Source: Chryseobacterium wanjuense (GTDB lineage: Bacteria > Bacteroidota > Bacteroidia > Flavobacteriales > Weeksellaceae). From it: a stretch of DNA of 64,000 nucleotides. The stretch spans positions 558,001-622,000 of the forward strand of contig NZ_FOIU01000001.1 in assembly GCF_900111495.1 (NCBI RefSeq), given 5' to 3'. Positions 14,475-23,311 of the stretch are shown here, piece by piece. Below the pieces are notes generated by a model. The model was given only the letters and a program-made list of their open reading frames with translations, was not told the origin of the DNA and did no database searches. The translations under genes were made by a program, and so were the position numbers. Position 1 is the first letter of the stretch, and each line of letters begins with the position of its first letter.

Positions 14475-16124
14475 TTATTTTTTATCCCACCAAATACGCC
14501 CTTGGATATCACTTTCACTGCTGCCAAAATCCGGGTCTTGCTTCATCTGGTTTAGAGCAGACAGCTGATTATTATAATTCAAATTATTGGCTGAAGGGGT
14601 AGGAAGTACAATTCTTCTAGGCATTGTCAGAGGAATTCCTCCATTTCGTGTAGGAGCTTCTAGTTTCAAGGCTGTTGAAGTATTTGGCATACCGGTTCTT
14701 TTGATAAGAGCCCAGACTTCATTAGGTTGTTTAAAATAATTTAAATATTCCTGAATGATAATCTGTTCCAATGCATTTGACGGATTAAACTGAACATTGG
14801 GTGCACTCAGATAAGCCGTTACCTCACCAGCTGTTGTTGGGGCATATTGATCTACAATGGCTTCTTTAGCGATGAAGTTATACGTGTCGATAGATGCCTT
14901 GATACCTTCTTCGTAAAGCGTTTGTACGGAACTTCCGGTTGCAATAATTCCTCTTGCCTGTAATTCTGCCTTTAATAAAGAATAATCTGCATACGTTAAA
15001 ATAGGGAATACGGCATTTCCTGTACCAGATAGGAACTCGGGCTGCCAAATACGGTACTGAAGCTTTGAGATCGTATCATATATGGTTCCGTTCAACGATC
15101 TTCTTGCTGAGGTGTAATATCGGCTTGTACTTTGATCCGGACTGATAGGGCCTCCTACATATCTTTTCAGAGAATCATCTATTACTACAGAGTTCATTAA
15201 ACCTGCATCTGATAATCTTTTGATTGCGGTTTTAGTATACGAGTTTTTTTGAAAAAATATAGGCATTCTAGGGTCTTTATTGACTCTCATATAATCTACC
15301 ATCGGTTTTGTGGCAAAGAAACCGTTAGGATTAAAGTTGCCATGCTCGGTAAATCTTCTTGAGCGCAGGGAGAAATCTTCACTTTGACTACTGATTTGAT
15401 CTCTGGATAATACCTGAGCCGCAATTGTGGCAATTTTTGTTGGATTTCTTTTCATTAATCTTGATGCGATTTTTAGCCTTAATGAATTAGAAACTTTTTT
15501 CCATTTCAAGATATCTCCATTAAAGAACAGATCTCCGCTGCCCGGGTTTACCTGTATAGACTGGTTGGCTCCTTCTATAGCGGTGTAAACACTATTTAAT
15601 TGACTATCAAGAATATCATACAGCTGCTCCTGTGTTTCGAATTTTGGAGTTGCAGTACCACCATACCTCGCCTGAAATGCTTCTGTATAGGCCATACTTC
15701 CGTTGACATCGGTAACATACCAGGCGTAGTACACCTTTAAAATAGTAGCTATACTTTTAATATTCACATATTTTGCCTGCTCGTCTGCCGGCATTTGATC
15801 AATCTTGTGAATAATATCCGTAAGGAGAGAACCATGATCACCATAGAAAACGTCTTTTCTTGCATTCATATTAGAGCCGTCATCCATAAATTCGGGAACA
15901 TTGCATGAACCAGGCACTAAAGTCTGGGTCCATGGCATAATTCTACGATAATAATCATAATAATATTCAAAACTGGCATCATATCCTTTTTTGATGGCCA
16001 GTGGAAGCAGCGCTTCCGGAGTAGTGTTTACAATATCCAGCGGGTTTGTATTAGTTTCAGCAAAATCACGTGTACACGAATTGAGCAAATAAAGTGAAAC
16101 AGCTAGTAAAAATATTTTTTTCAT
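14475..16124 (-). CDS. SusD/RagB-family outer membrane nutrient-binding lipoprotein
   Basis: This 549-residue protein is a SusD-like surface lipoprotein that caps a SusC-type TonB-dependent channel. It has a lipoprotein signal (LLAVSLYLLNSCTRDF), then the SusD-like_2 family features: NTNPLDIVNTTPEALLPLA, a helix-rich TPR-like core (AWYVTDVNGSMAYTEAFQAR) and a C-terminal QPNEVWALIKRTGMPN segment. It lies 26 bases downstream of the SusC gene and is surely cotranscribed with it. There is no glycan-degrading enzyme next to the pair, so the imported substrate, perhaps a peptide, small molecule or glycan, cannot be inferred. Confidence 0.93.
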   Translation of the reverse strand: MKKIFLLAVSLYLLNSCTRDFAETNTNPLDIVNTTPEALLPLAIKKGYDASFEYYYDYYRRIMPWTQTLVPGSCNVPEFMDDGSNMNARKDVFYGDHGSLLTDIIHKIDQMPADEQAKYVNIKSIATILKVYYAWYVTDVNGSMAYTEAFQARYGGTATPKFETQEQLYDILDSQLNSVYTAIEGANQSIQVNPGSGDLFFNGDILKWKKVSNSLRLKIASRLMKRNPTKIATIAAQVLSRDQISSQSEDFSLRSRRFTEHGNFNPNGFFATKPMVDYMRVNKDPRMPIFFQKNSYTKTAIKRLSDAGLMNSVVIDDSLKRYVGGPISPDQSTSRYYTSARRSLNGTIYDTISKLQYRIWQPEFLSGTGNAVFPILTYADYSLLKAELQARGIIATGSSVQTLYEEGIKASIDTYNFIAKEAIVDQYAPTTAGEVTAYLSAPNVQFNPSNALEQIIIQEYLNYFKQPNEVWALIKRTGMPNTSTALKLEAPTRNGGIPLTMPRRIVLPTPSANNLNYNNQLSALNQMKQDPDFGSSESDIQGRIWWDKK

Positions 16125-16150
16125 TTTTTTATTTTTTATTAAGTAAATGA

Positions 16151-19100
16151 TTAGAAAGAAAAATCTAAATTAAATCCTATATATCTTGACATAGGCGAAC
16201 CTCCGTACTCTGCAAAGCTTCCCGAATTATTGTTGTACATTCCTTCAGGATTAATACCGTCTGGAAGTTTATTATAGATGTAAAAAAGATTTCTTCCTAT
16301 TAGAGAAGCGTTTAGTGTATTTATACCAAGAGGCTTTATTAATTCCGGCTTAAATGAATAGGTTAATCTTAACTCACGAAGCGCAACCCAAGTATTCTCG
16401 AAAATTGCATTTTCCCGGATTCCATTTCCCCACGATCCTAAATTTCTATAATATAAATCGGTACGCAAAGGATCCATCCAACCTCTCTGATAAACCTCTG
16501 CATAGGTCATACCGCCTACATCCCGGGTAATGCCCTGTTTATCTTTGATCTGTGTATTTTGGGCAAAAACCCCTTCAGGAATTAGTCCAAACTGAGTCTT
16601 TCCGTTGGCATCCGTATACATAATTCCGCCTCTATCTTCATCTCTATACTGTAGAGTTGAAGGCAGGTTTCCGAATTGCACCCCATAATTGTAAGTAGCT
16701 GATAAAATATCTCCACCTACTCTGGCATCAATTAAAACGCTTAGTGCTACATTTTTATATTTAAAGGTATTTCTAAAACTGGTCAGGAAGTCAGGTGTAA
16801 GCTTTCCTACCGTCACATAGCCTTGGTTTTGATAAGAATTGGAGCGCAGATAGGTACCATTCGGCTTCAGAACTCTCATACCGTTTCTTGGATCATCGAT
16901 TTTATTTCCGTTGGCGTCAAGAGCCTGATAGGTTGCGAAAGCATAATTAGTTTGTATTAATCCGTACTCCTGTCCCGGAATGGCAATACTTTTTACATCC
17001 CTACCCATTGCCCATTGTAGTACATATTCTTCAACTCCAGGAGCGAGTTCAATAATTTTATCCTGATTTTTCGCGAAGGTAAGGGAGGTATCCCATTTAA
17101 AATCATTTGATTTTAGAGGAACTGCATTTACAATGATCTCTATCCCTTTATTTTGTAGATTCCCTGCATTGATTTGTTGTGAATCTACACCCGATTCCTG
17201 AGGCATAGGAAGTGTTAATAACTGATTGGTAGTATTCGTTTTATAAACCGAAACATCGAAATCTAACCTGTTATTAAGAAATGCCATGTTTAAACCAAAT
17301 TCAATCGATCGGCTTAATTCGTTTTTTAAATTGGCATTGGCAAGGGCTCTGCTGTTAAATCCGATCAGAGGAATACGTGTACCGTCCGGAGAATTGTAAG
17401 CTGACGGATCGCCTTTGTAATAAAAACCGGCACTCGTGTTATATGGGAATGTATCTCGTCCTACCCACGCGAGACTTCCTCTCAGGCTACCAAAGTTGAT
17501 CCATTTTGGAAGCTTGAAAGAATTAGAGAAAGTCCAGTTTGCTACAAAAGATGGGTAAAAATAGCTTACATCACCATGACCATCAGGATAAATCAACGTT
17601 GAAGACCAGTCATTACGCCCGGTAATATCTATAAATAGCTGATCCTTCCATGCAAAATTAGCAAAAGCATATAAAGACTGGATCTTCTTAGGAGACACGT
17701 TTCCATCGGTGTAAACTATCTCAGTGCCTGGAACATCTACCGAATTTTGAATTTCAAAAACGCCCGGAATTCTAAGACCGTTGTTGGTAAATAATCTTGT
17801 AGATTTATATTTTGAGCTGAAACTTTCTCCTCCGATGGAGGCATTCATTGTTAAATTATCAGTCAATTTAAAATTGGCATTGGCTAAAAACTTAACGGTA
17901 TTTTGTTCTTTTCTGCCTTCCAGAATACTATATCCACCTCCTTTAAAGCCCGGATCAGAACCTAAAATTTTAGATTCATTTGTGAAATTGTAGTTGTTGA
18001 AGTTACCGCCAACAACAAGGTTCAGCCAGTCTGTAAGCTGAGATTTTACTTCTAAACGGCCAATATAATTGTTTTCTTTTTGGCTTCTGGTGTTCTGGAA
18101 TATATCAAAATATTGTCCTGCCATACCATAGGGGTCGGCATTACCCTGTTTTATCCCGCCATTCACAGGATCTAAATAATTTTGACTCCAATAATTAGCA
18201 TCAAAACTTCTGGGAGTTCCATATACAAAACTGAATAATGGGCTGCTGTTTCCTCCCTGCGGAACAGGGTTTTCACCATAAGATCTGGTATAATTAAAGC
18301 TTGCGTCTAATTGCAGATATTTATTAAACTCATGCGTGGCGCGCAGGAAATAAGCATTTTTGATAAATTTGTTGCGAGGCAGAATACCTTCCGCTTCCTG
18401 ATTGGTATAATTAAATAAAAATGTTGATTTATCATTCCCTCCCGAAAGCTCAACGGAGTTTTTTCGGTCAATTCCTACCTGATACATTTGAAGGTAGTTT
18501 TTAGGTTGAGGATTGTATAAAACTGTTCTTCCATCAATATCTCTTACCGGCTGGCCATCAAACTTTGGCCCATAACTGTAGAAGAAAGTATTTGGATCTA
18601 TATATCGCTCTCCATTACTGTCTACAGGGAAAGTCGAGCCGACTCCGGCCCCAAATTCGTTTTGTAGTTTAGGACCTGCATATACACTCTGGGTGGTAAG
18701 TGAAGAATTTACTTTGACACCAATTCCGTTTCTGCTGCGTCCTTTTTTTGTGGTAATCACAATGACACCATTGGAAGCACGGGAACCATAAAGCGCAGAA
18801 GCAGCGGCACCTCTAAGGACAGAAACAGATTCAAAAGCATCGGAGTTTAGATTTTTCATTTCGTTACCAAAATCATACCCAGATCCCCATTCGTCTGCAC
18901 CCGTCACGGAATTGTCAATAACTACTCCGTCTACTACTACCAATGGCTGGTTATTTTTTCCGAGTGATGTATTTCCACGGATTTGAACTTTTGCACTCGA
19001 TTGAGGTCCTCCCGATCCGGCTATAATTTGAACGCCAGGGACTTTACCCTGAAGAGCCTCCATAGGATTCACTACTCCGGCCTGGGAAATGTCTTTGCTT

Positions 19101-19288
19101 TCAACTTTAGAAATAGCATAGCCCAGCTTTCTTTGGTCTCTTTTTATCCCAAGAGCTGTTACTACAACTTCTTTTATTTCTGTAGTTTTAGTAGAATCGG
19201 TCTTTGTCTTTTGTGCGTGTATTTGGGCGGTGGTTCCCAGCAAGAAGCAGAAAGCTCCTATACTAGAGTTTTTAGCATTTAATTTCAT
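16151..19288 (-). CDS. SusC/RagA-family TonB-dependent outer membrane transporter
   Basis: This 1045-residue protein is the channel half of a SusC-SusD pair. A signal peptide (SSIGAFCFLLGTTAQIHAQ) is followed quickly by a TonB-box-like KEVVVTALGIKRD at about 39-51 and a plug domain (NPMEALQGKVPGVQI, LRGAAASALYGSRASNGVIV). A 22-strand beta barrel fills the rest and ends in aromatic residues (YIGFNLDFSF). Many SusC proteins carry an N-terminal carboxypeptidase-D-like domain before the plug, and that domain is absent here. It is the first gene of the operon. No regulator or sigma-factor pair is adjacent and no clear promoter was found. Confidence 0.94.
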   Translation of the reverse strand: MKLNAKNSSIGAFCFLLGTTAQIHAQKTKTDSTKTTEIKEVVVTALGIKRDQRKLGYAISKVESKDISQAGVVNPMEALQGKVPGVQIIAGSGGPQSSAKVQIRGNTSLGKNNQPLVVVDGVVIDNSVTGADEWGSGYDFGNEMKNLNSDAFESVSVLRGAAASALYGSRASNGVIVITTKKGRSRNGIGVKVNSSLTTQSVYAGPKLQNEFGAGVGSTFPVDSNGERYIDPNTFFYSYGPKFDGQPVRDIDGRTVLYNPQPKNYLQMYQVGIDRKNSVELSGGNDKSTFLFNYTNQEAEGILPRNKFIKNAYFLRATHEFNKYLQLDASFNYTRSYGENPVPQGGNSSPLFSFVYGTPRSFDANYWSQNYLDPVNGGIKQGNADPYGMAGQYFDIFQNTRSQKENNYIGRLEVKSQLTDWLNLVVGGNFNNYNFTNESKILGSDPGFKGGGYSILEGRKEQNTVKFLANANFKLTDNLTMNASIGGESFSSKYKSTRLFTNNGLRIPGVFEIQNSVDVPGTEIVYTDGNVSPKKIQSLYAFANFAWKDQLFIDITGRNDWSSTLIYPDGHGDVSYFYPSFVANWTFSNSFKLPKWINFGSLRGSLAWVGRDTFPYNTSAGFYYKGDPSAYNSPDGTRIPLIGFNSRALANANLKNELSRSIEFGLNMAFLNNRLDFDVSVYKTNTTNQLLTLPMPQESGVDSQQINAGNLQNKGIEIIVNAVPLKSNDFKWDTSLTFAKNQDKIIELAPGVEEYVLQWAMGRDVKSIAIPGQEYGLIQTNYAFATYQALDANGNKIDDPRNGMRVLKPNGTYLRSNSYQNQGYVTVGKLTPDFLTSFRNTFKYKNVALSVLIDARVGGDILSATYNYGVQFGNLPSTLQYRDEDRGGIMYTDANGKTQFGLIPEGVFAQNTQIKDKQGITRDVGGMTYAEVYQRGWMDPLRTDLYYRNLGSWGNGIRENAIFENTWVALRELRLTYSFKPELIKPLGINTLNASLIGRNLFYIYNKLPDGINPEGMYNNNSGSFAEYGGSPMSRYIGFNLDFSF

Positions 19289-19759
19289 CTTGTGTTATAA
19301 ATATTTGATAATGTAATATTAATAAAAAATTCATATTTACAATAGCTTTTTTTAAATTACTGTCAATAAAAATGATTTTATTTTATATTTAATTAATTTT
19401 TTTGATTAAATTTTTAAATTAATAGTATTTTATTAGTATATTTTAACTATTTGTATTGTAAATGTTAACTTATCTAAAAAAGTACATTTAATAGAATAAA
19501 AATAAGCAATCATAACTGCCTGTTTTATTAAGATTTATGAATTTTTTTATTGTTTTAAAATTGTAACCTATCTTTCGGACTGATCCCTAATTTTCAGGTT
19601 TAATGGTGAAAATAACCATGCAGAAAAAATGAATTCATATTTTTTTTCTATTATTTTATACGATAAATAGTGGTTTTTAATCACTAAATTTGTACAGTTT
19701 TTAAATATTGTTGGGATTTACTATTTTGTAAATCTAAACTCTAATATCGAGATTAAAAA
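19289..19759. other. AT-rich divergent spacer between susC and pdxJ
   Basis: This 471-base spacer separates the divergent susC and pdxJ genes. It is very AT-rich and has no supported ORF. A TAAATTTG at 19685-19692 could be a -7 element for pdxJ, but no matching -33 element was found. A short inverted sequence ATGGT/ACCAT lies near 19601-19618. No susC promoter was recognised. Confidence 0.6.
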
Positions 19760-20479
19760 ATGACAAAACTAAGTGTAAACATTAATAAAATTGCCACACT
19801 AAGAAACGCGAGAGGAGGTGAAACACCAAGTGTAACGGAAGCTGCAATAAAAATTCAGGAGTTTGGCGGACAGGGAATTACGATTCACCCAAGACCTGAC
19901 GAAAGACATATCACAAGAAAAGATGTTTATGACCTGAAGCCTTTGGTTACAACGGAATTTAATATTGAAGGAAATCCACATCGTCCATTCATCGATATGG
20001 TTTTGGAGGTGAAGCCGGAACAGGTAACTTTGGTTCCCGATGCCGATGATGCTATTACTTCAAATGCAGGCTGGGACACGAAAAAACACTTAGATTTCCT
20101 CACTGAAATTATTGCGGAATTTAAAAATGCAGGAATCCGTACTTCAATTTTCCTTGATCCGACACCGGAATTGGTAGAATATGCTGCCAAAACCGGAACA
20201 GACAGAATTGAATTGTACACAGAAGCTTACGCAAAAAATTATACATTAAATAAAGAATTAGCATTAAAACCTTACTATGACACTGCAGTTGTTGCGGCAG
20301 ATTTCGGATTAGGTCTCAATGCAGGTCACGATTTAAGCTTAGAAAATTTAAAATATTTTGCAGACAATATTCCTAATTTACTGGAGGTTTCCATCGGTCA
20401 TGCTTTAATTTCTGAGGCATTGTACATGGGATTGGAAAATACGGTTCAGGCATATTTGAAGAGATTGGCAAAATGGTAA
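19760..20479 (+). CDS. pdxJ: Pyridoxine 5'-phosphate synthase
   Basis: PdxJ condenses 1-deoxyxylulose 5-phosphate with 3-amino-2-oxopropyl phosphate to form pyridoxine 5'-phosphate, the last ring-closing step of vitamin B6 synthesis. The 239-residue TIM-barrel protein shows the family's start (SVNINKIATLRNARGG), the GITIHPRPDERHI segment with the catalytic His, the VTLVPDADDAITSNAGWD region, and GLGLNAGHDLSLENL near residue 192. Length is standard. It is followed after 99 bases by an alpha/beta hydrolase gene, possibly in the same transcript. Confidence 0.96.
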   Translation: MTKLSVNINKIATLRNARGGETPSVTEAAIKIQEFGGQGITIHPRPDERHITRKDVYDLKPLVTTEFNIEGNPHRPFIDMVLEVKPEQVTLVPDADDAITSNAGWDTKKHLDFLTEIIAEFKNAGIRTSIFLDPTPELVEYAAKTGTDRIELYTEAYAKNYTLNKELALKPYYDTAVVAADFGLGLNAGHDLSLENLKYFADNIPNLLEVSIGHALISEALYMGLENTVQAYLKRLAKW

Positions 20480-20578
20480 ACTGAGAGCTGGAAGCCAGAA
20501 ATCAGAAGAGGGAAGCTCAATGGGTATTTGTTAAATTTCAGCTTCCATCATCTAGCCTCCATCTTAAAAACAAAACTT

Positions 20579-21358
20579 ATGGAAATTCTACATTCAAAAA
20601 TATTTGGCGAAAATCTTTCGTCTACACCACTTTTGGTATTTCATGGTTTATTTGGAATGCTCGATAACTGGGGAAGCTTCGGAAAAGACCTCGGAGAGCT
20701 GCTTCCGGTTCATTTAATAGATTTAAGGAATCACGGGAGAAGTTTTCATTCCGAAGATATGTCTCATGATGATCTGGCGAATGATATTGCCAACTATATG
20801 AATCATTACGGGATTGAAAAAGCCCATGTTTTAGGCCATTCTCTGGGCGGAAAAGCTGTCATGCAGTTTGCTATGAATTATCCCGAAAAAGTTGAAAAGC
20901 TGATCGTAGTTGATATTTCTCCAAAAGCTTATCCTCCGCATCATCAGGGGATTATCAAGGCTTTAGAAACGGTTGATTTCAATACGGTAAATTCCAGAAA
21001 CGAGGTTGAAGCCGTTTTAAGCCAATATATTCCTGAAAAATCGACCATACAGTTTTTAACCAAAAACCTGTATTGGGATGAAAATAAAAAGCTGAATTGG
21101 AGGTTTAACCTTAAAACATTATCCGAAAAGTATAATGAATTTGTTTCCAATGCTATAAAATTTGGAGTTTTTCAAGGGGAAACTTTATTCATTGCGGGAG
21201 AAAAATCCAATTATATTCTTCCACAGGATGAGTTTGCAATAAAGCAGCAATTTCCGAAAGCTAAAATTGTAACGGTAAAAAATGCAGGACATTGGGTGCA
21301 GGCAGAAAATCCTGTCGATTTTGCTGAGGTTGTTAAGGAATTTTTAGATTTAAATTAA
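20579..21358 (+). CDS. Alpha/beta hydrolase (YbfF-like esterase)
   Basis: This 259-residue protein is an alpha/beta-hydrolase of the YbfF esterase type. It shows the oxyanion region LVFHGLFGMLDNWGSFGKDL, the nucleophile elbow HVLGHSLGGKAVM with the catalytic Ser near residue 93, and the C-terminal catalytic His in NAGHWVQAENP. The substrate is unknown; close relatives hydrolyse short acyl esters or acyl-CoA. The start at 20579 (MEILHSKIFGENLSS) was chosen instead of 20528, which would read through a repeat-like spacer. The spacer before it (20480-20578) contains a purine-rich GAAGC repeat typical of the dispersed intergenic family. Confidence 0.88.
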   Translation: MEILHSKIFGENLSSTPLLVFHGLFGMLDNWGSFGKDLGELLPVHLIDLRNHGRSFHSEDMSHDDLANDIANYMNHYGIEKAHVLGHSLGGKAVMQFAMNYPEKVEKLIVVDISPKAYPPHHQGIIKALETVDFNTVNSRNEVEAVLSQYIPEKSTIQFLTKNLYWDENKKLNWRFNLKTLSEKYNEFVSNAIKFGVFQGETLFIAGEKSNYILPQDEFAIKQQFPKAKIVTVKNAGHWVQAENPVDFAEVVKEFLDLN

Positions 21359-21474
21359 AATTATTTCGTTAAAAACCAATATTTGTTAAAATTTTCATAA
21401 AATAATATTTTATTCTTCTCTGGGTGAATTTTTTTTAATACTTTAGATTTTCTAAATCATTAAAAATTAATGCT

Positions 21475-21714
21475 ATGGAAGAAAAAAAATCAAAGAAGCC
21501 TTTCTTCGCTTCATTTTTAGAAAAACAGGTTGAAGATCCTGAAAAAATCAAAGGAGGTTCGGGAACTATTACTTCTGCATTGCAGGATAATACCACCGGA
21601 GCTTTGAAAGACAGTATTACTTCTGCACTTCAAGACAATGTTACGAAGCCGGGAAGTGATAATGTGACGATGAAATATCCGTCCGATGGCGACGAAGATG
21701 GCGATGCTGTCTAA
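21475..21714 (+). CDS. cdnA1: Chryseoviridin-type graspetide (microviridin) precursor 1
   Basis: This 79-residue peptide is the first of three precursors. The leader carries the recognition helix PFFASFLEKQ (residues 9-18) and ends in GG at 27-28. The core region contains four octapeptide units with a Thr in second position and an Asp in seventh (ITSALQDN, TTGALKDS, ITSALQDN, VTKPGSDN), followed by a microviridin-like core TMKYPSDGDE (65-74). The T-x4-D units would each support one ester macrocycle, and the last segment the bicyclic or tricyclic core, as described for chryseoviridin. The symbol follows the Chryseobacterium gregarium names and assumes homology. Confidence 0.9.
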   Translation: MEEKKSKKPFFASFLEKQVEDPEKIKGGSGTITSALQDNTTGALKDSITSALQDNVTKPGSDNVTMKYPSDGDEDGDAV

Positions 21715-21755
21715 ACAAAAAAACTAACAACCAACCACTCAAATTACAAAACAGT

Positions 21756-22013
21756 ATGAAAAAAAACGGGGGTAAGAAGCCTTTTTTTGCTTCGTTCCTG
21801 GAAAAACAAATCCAGAATCCTGAAGAGATTCAAGGAGGCAGCGTTCCTACGGCTCCTCTTACCGACTTCGTAACATTACCCACAAAGGATACGGTAACCA
21901 CTTCGCCTACTTTAGATAATGCCACTTTACCTTTTAAAGATAATGTAGTGACGCTGAAGTATCCGTCTGACAACGACGAAATTGGAGATTTATCAGATCC
22001 GGGAGAATCTTAA
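21756..22013 (+). CDS. cdnA2: Chryseoviridin-type graspetide precursor 2
   Basis: This 85-residue peptide repeats the design of its neighbour. The leader has PFFASFLEKQ (9-18) and GG at 27-28. The core region then shows PTAPLTDF, VTLPTKDT, VTTSPTLDN and ATLPFKDN, four Thr/Asp units with proline in three or four of them, before the microviridin-like segment TLKYPSDNDE (66-75) and an acidic tail. The leader is conserved but the unit residues differ from precursor 1, so the three peptides would give related but distinct products. It lies 41 bases after precursor 1. Confidence 0.9.
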   Translation: MKKNGGKKPFFASFLEKQIQNPEEIQGGSVPTAPLTDFVTLPTKDTVTTSPTLDNATLPFKDNVVTLKYPSDNDEIGDLSDPGES

Positions 22014-22039
22014 TTAAAAACTATTCAAATCAAATAATT

Positions 22040-22264
22040 ATGAAAAACAAAAATTCAAAAAAGAAACCATTTTTCGCATCATTTTTAGAAAAACAACTTC
22101 AAGATCCTGAAAAAATCAAAGGAGGAGGAGATATCACTCTTGCAACGCAGGATATCGTTACAAAACCAGCTTTCGATGGGGTAACGAAGCCGGATCAGGA
22201 CATGGCTCAGACACAAAAATATCCTTCAGACGGGGATGATGATGTGCAGTATGTTGATCTTTAA
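22040..22264 (+). CDS. cdnA3: Chryseoviridin-type graspetide precursor 3
   Basis: This 74-residue peptide is the third precursor. The leader motif PFFASFLEKQ (10-19) and a GGG at 28-30 are present. Only three Thr/Asp units follow (ITLATQDI, VTKPAFDG, VTKPDQDM) before the terminal core TQKYPSDGDDD (58-68) and a VQYVDL tail. It has one unit fewer than precursors 1 and 2. It starts 26 bases after precursor 2 and ends 45 bases before a hairpin that may reduce transcription into the ligase genes. Confidence 0.9.
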   Translation: MKNKNSKKKPFFASFLEKQLQDPEKIKGGGDITLATQDIVTKPAFDGVTKPDQDMAQTQKYPSDGDDDVQYVDL

Positions 22265-22309
22265 GTCAATGATATAGTTCAAAATACACACTAATAAAAA
22301 CTATAGAAG

Positions 22310-22338
22310 GGAAACTTAAACTTTAAGTTTCCTTTTTT
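22310..22338 (+). terminator. Hairpin with T-run between precursors and ligases (attenuator)
   Basis: GGAAACTTAAA pairs with TTTAAGTTTCC in a near-continuous stem, directly followed by six T residues. It lies between precursor 3 and the first ATP-grasp ligase and would let most transcripts stop after the precursor genes, giving more peptide than enzyme. Confidence 0.75.
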
Positions 22339-22354
22339 AATAAAAAGTCGGCAA

Positions 22355-23311
22355 ATGATTCTTTGTATCACACATTCTCAGGATTATTATAATATTGATC
22401 TTTTTTTTGAATACATAAAAACGAAAAATATTCCTTATTTCAGGTTGAATTCCGATCGTATGAATCATCTTCAAAAAATAAGTATTAATGAAAATTTTTT
22501 TGAATTAACAGATGAATCGGGGAATAAAATTAATTCTGACAAAATCAAAGGAGTGTGGCACAGAAAAGCCTGGAAAATAAGTGTTCCGGAGGAATTGGAT
22601 GAAGATTATGAAAAAATATTTTTAAAAGAATATGCCAGTCTCCGCTACAATCTTTTCACCATTCTGGAAGATGCAGCATGGATCAATCCTTTTGAAAATG
22701 AAAAGAAAATCGATGGTAATAAAATGCTTCAGCTTAAGATTGCTGAAAAGCATCATCTAACAATTCCCAAAACCATTTTTTCCAATGATGCAGAGAAGAT
22801 CACAGCGTTTTTTCACGAAAGCTGCAACGGAAAAATGGTGGCAAAACTTCACGGAGTATTGTCAAAATCAATGGGTGGAGAAGATCTTGTTTCCACCAAT
22901 ATTATTGACGGGGATTCTTTGGAGTTTATCTCGGATATAGCCTATTGTCCGATGATTTTCCAGCCTTATATCGAAAAGGAATATGAACTAAGGATCGTCT
23001 ATGTAGATGGTGAATTTTTTACAGGAAAAATCAATAATAGCGAAAATGCGGACTGGAGAGTTGCCCAGGGAAATTTTTTCTGGTCAGCCTATGATTTACC
23101 GAAAAATATTAAGGCCAGCCTGACTTCCATGATGAAGGAAATGGGACTTTACCTCGGAGCCATTGATATGATCAAATCCAGAGACGGAAACTATTATTTT
23201 CTTGAAGTAAATCCGCAGGGAGAATGGGGAATGCTGCAGAAAGAATTACATTTTCCAATTGCAGAAAGAATTGCCGATAATCTTATAAAAAGAATGAATA
23301 CCAATGAATAA
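22355..23311 (+). CDS. cdnB: ATP-grasp ligase, MvdC/MdnB-like (predicted amide-forming)
   Basis: This 318-residue ATP-grasp enzyme resembles the MvdC/MdnB family, which forms the lysine-to-acidic-residue amide crosslink in microviridins. It begins MILCITHSQDYYNIDLFFEY, with the nucleotide-binding subdomains in the middle (DGNKMLQLKIAEKHHLTIP) and the metal-binding end YYFLEVNPQGEWGML. It is the first enzyme gene in the cluster and overlaps the second by 8 bases. The amide role fits the conserved Lys in each core (KYPSD), but which ligase acts first is inferred from family resemblance only. Confidence 0.82.
   Translation: MILCITHSQDYYNIDLFFEYIKTKNIPYFRLNSDRMNHLQKISINENFFELTDESGNKINSDKIKGVWHRKAWKISVPEELDEDYEKIFLKEYASLRYNLFTILEDAAWINPFENEKKIDGNKMLQLKIAEKHHLTIPKTIFSNDAEKITAFFHESCNGKMVAKLHGVLSKSMGGEDLVSTNIIDGDSLEFISDIAYCPMIFQPYIEKEYELRIVYVDGEFFTGKINNSENADWRVAQGNFFWSAYDLPKNIKASLTSMMKEMGLYLGAIDMIKSRDGNYYFLEVNPQGEWGMLQKELHFPIAERIADNLIKRMNTNE

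Noticed and set aside
14475..19288. The susC-susD pair as a full polysaccharide utilisation locus
   Set aside because: No glycoside hydrolase, lyase, sulfatase or sigma/anti-sigma regulator is next to it, so only the transport pair can be supported.
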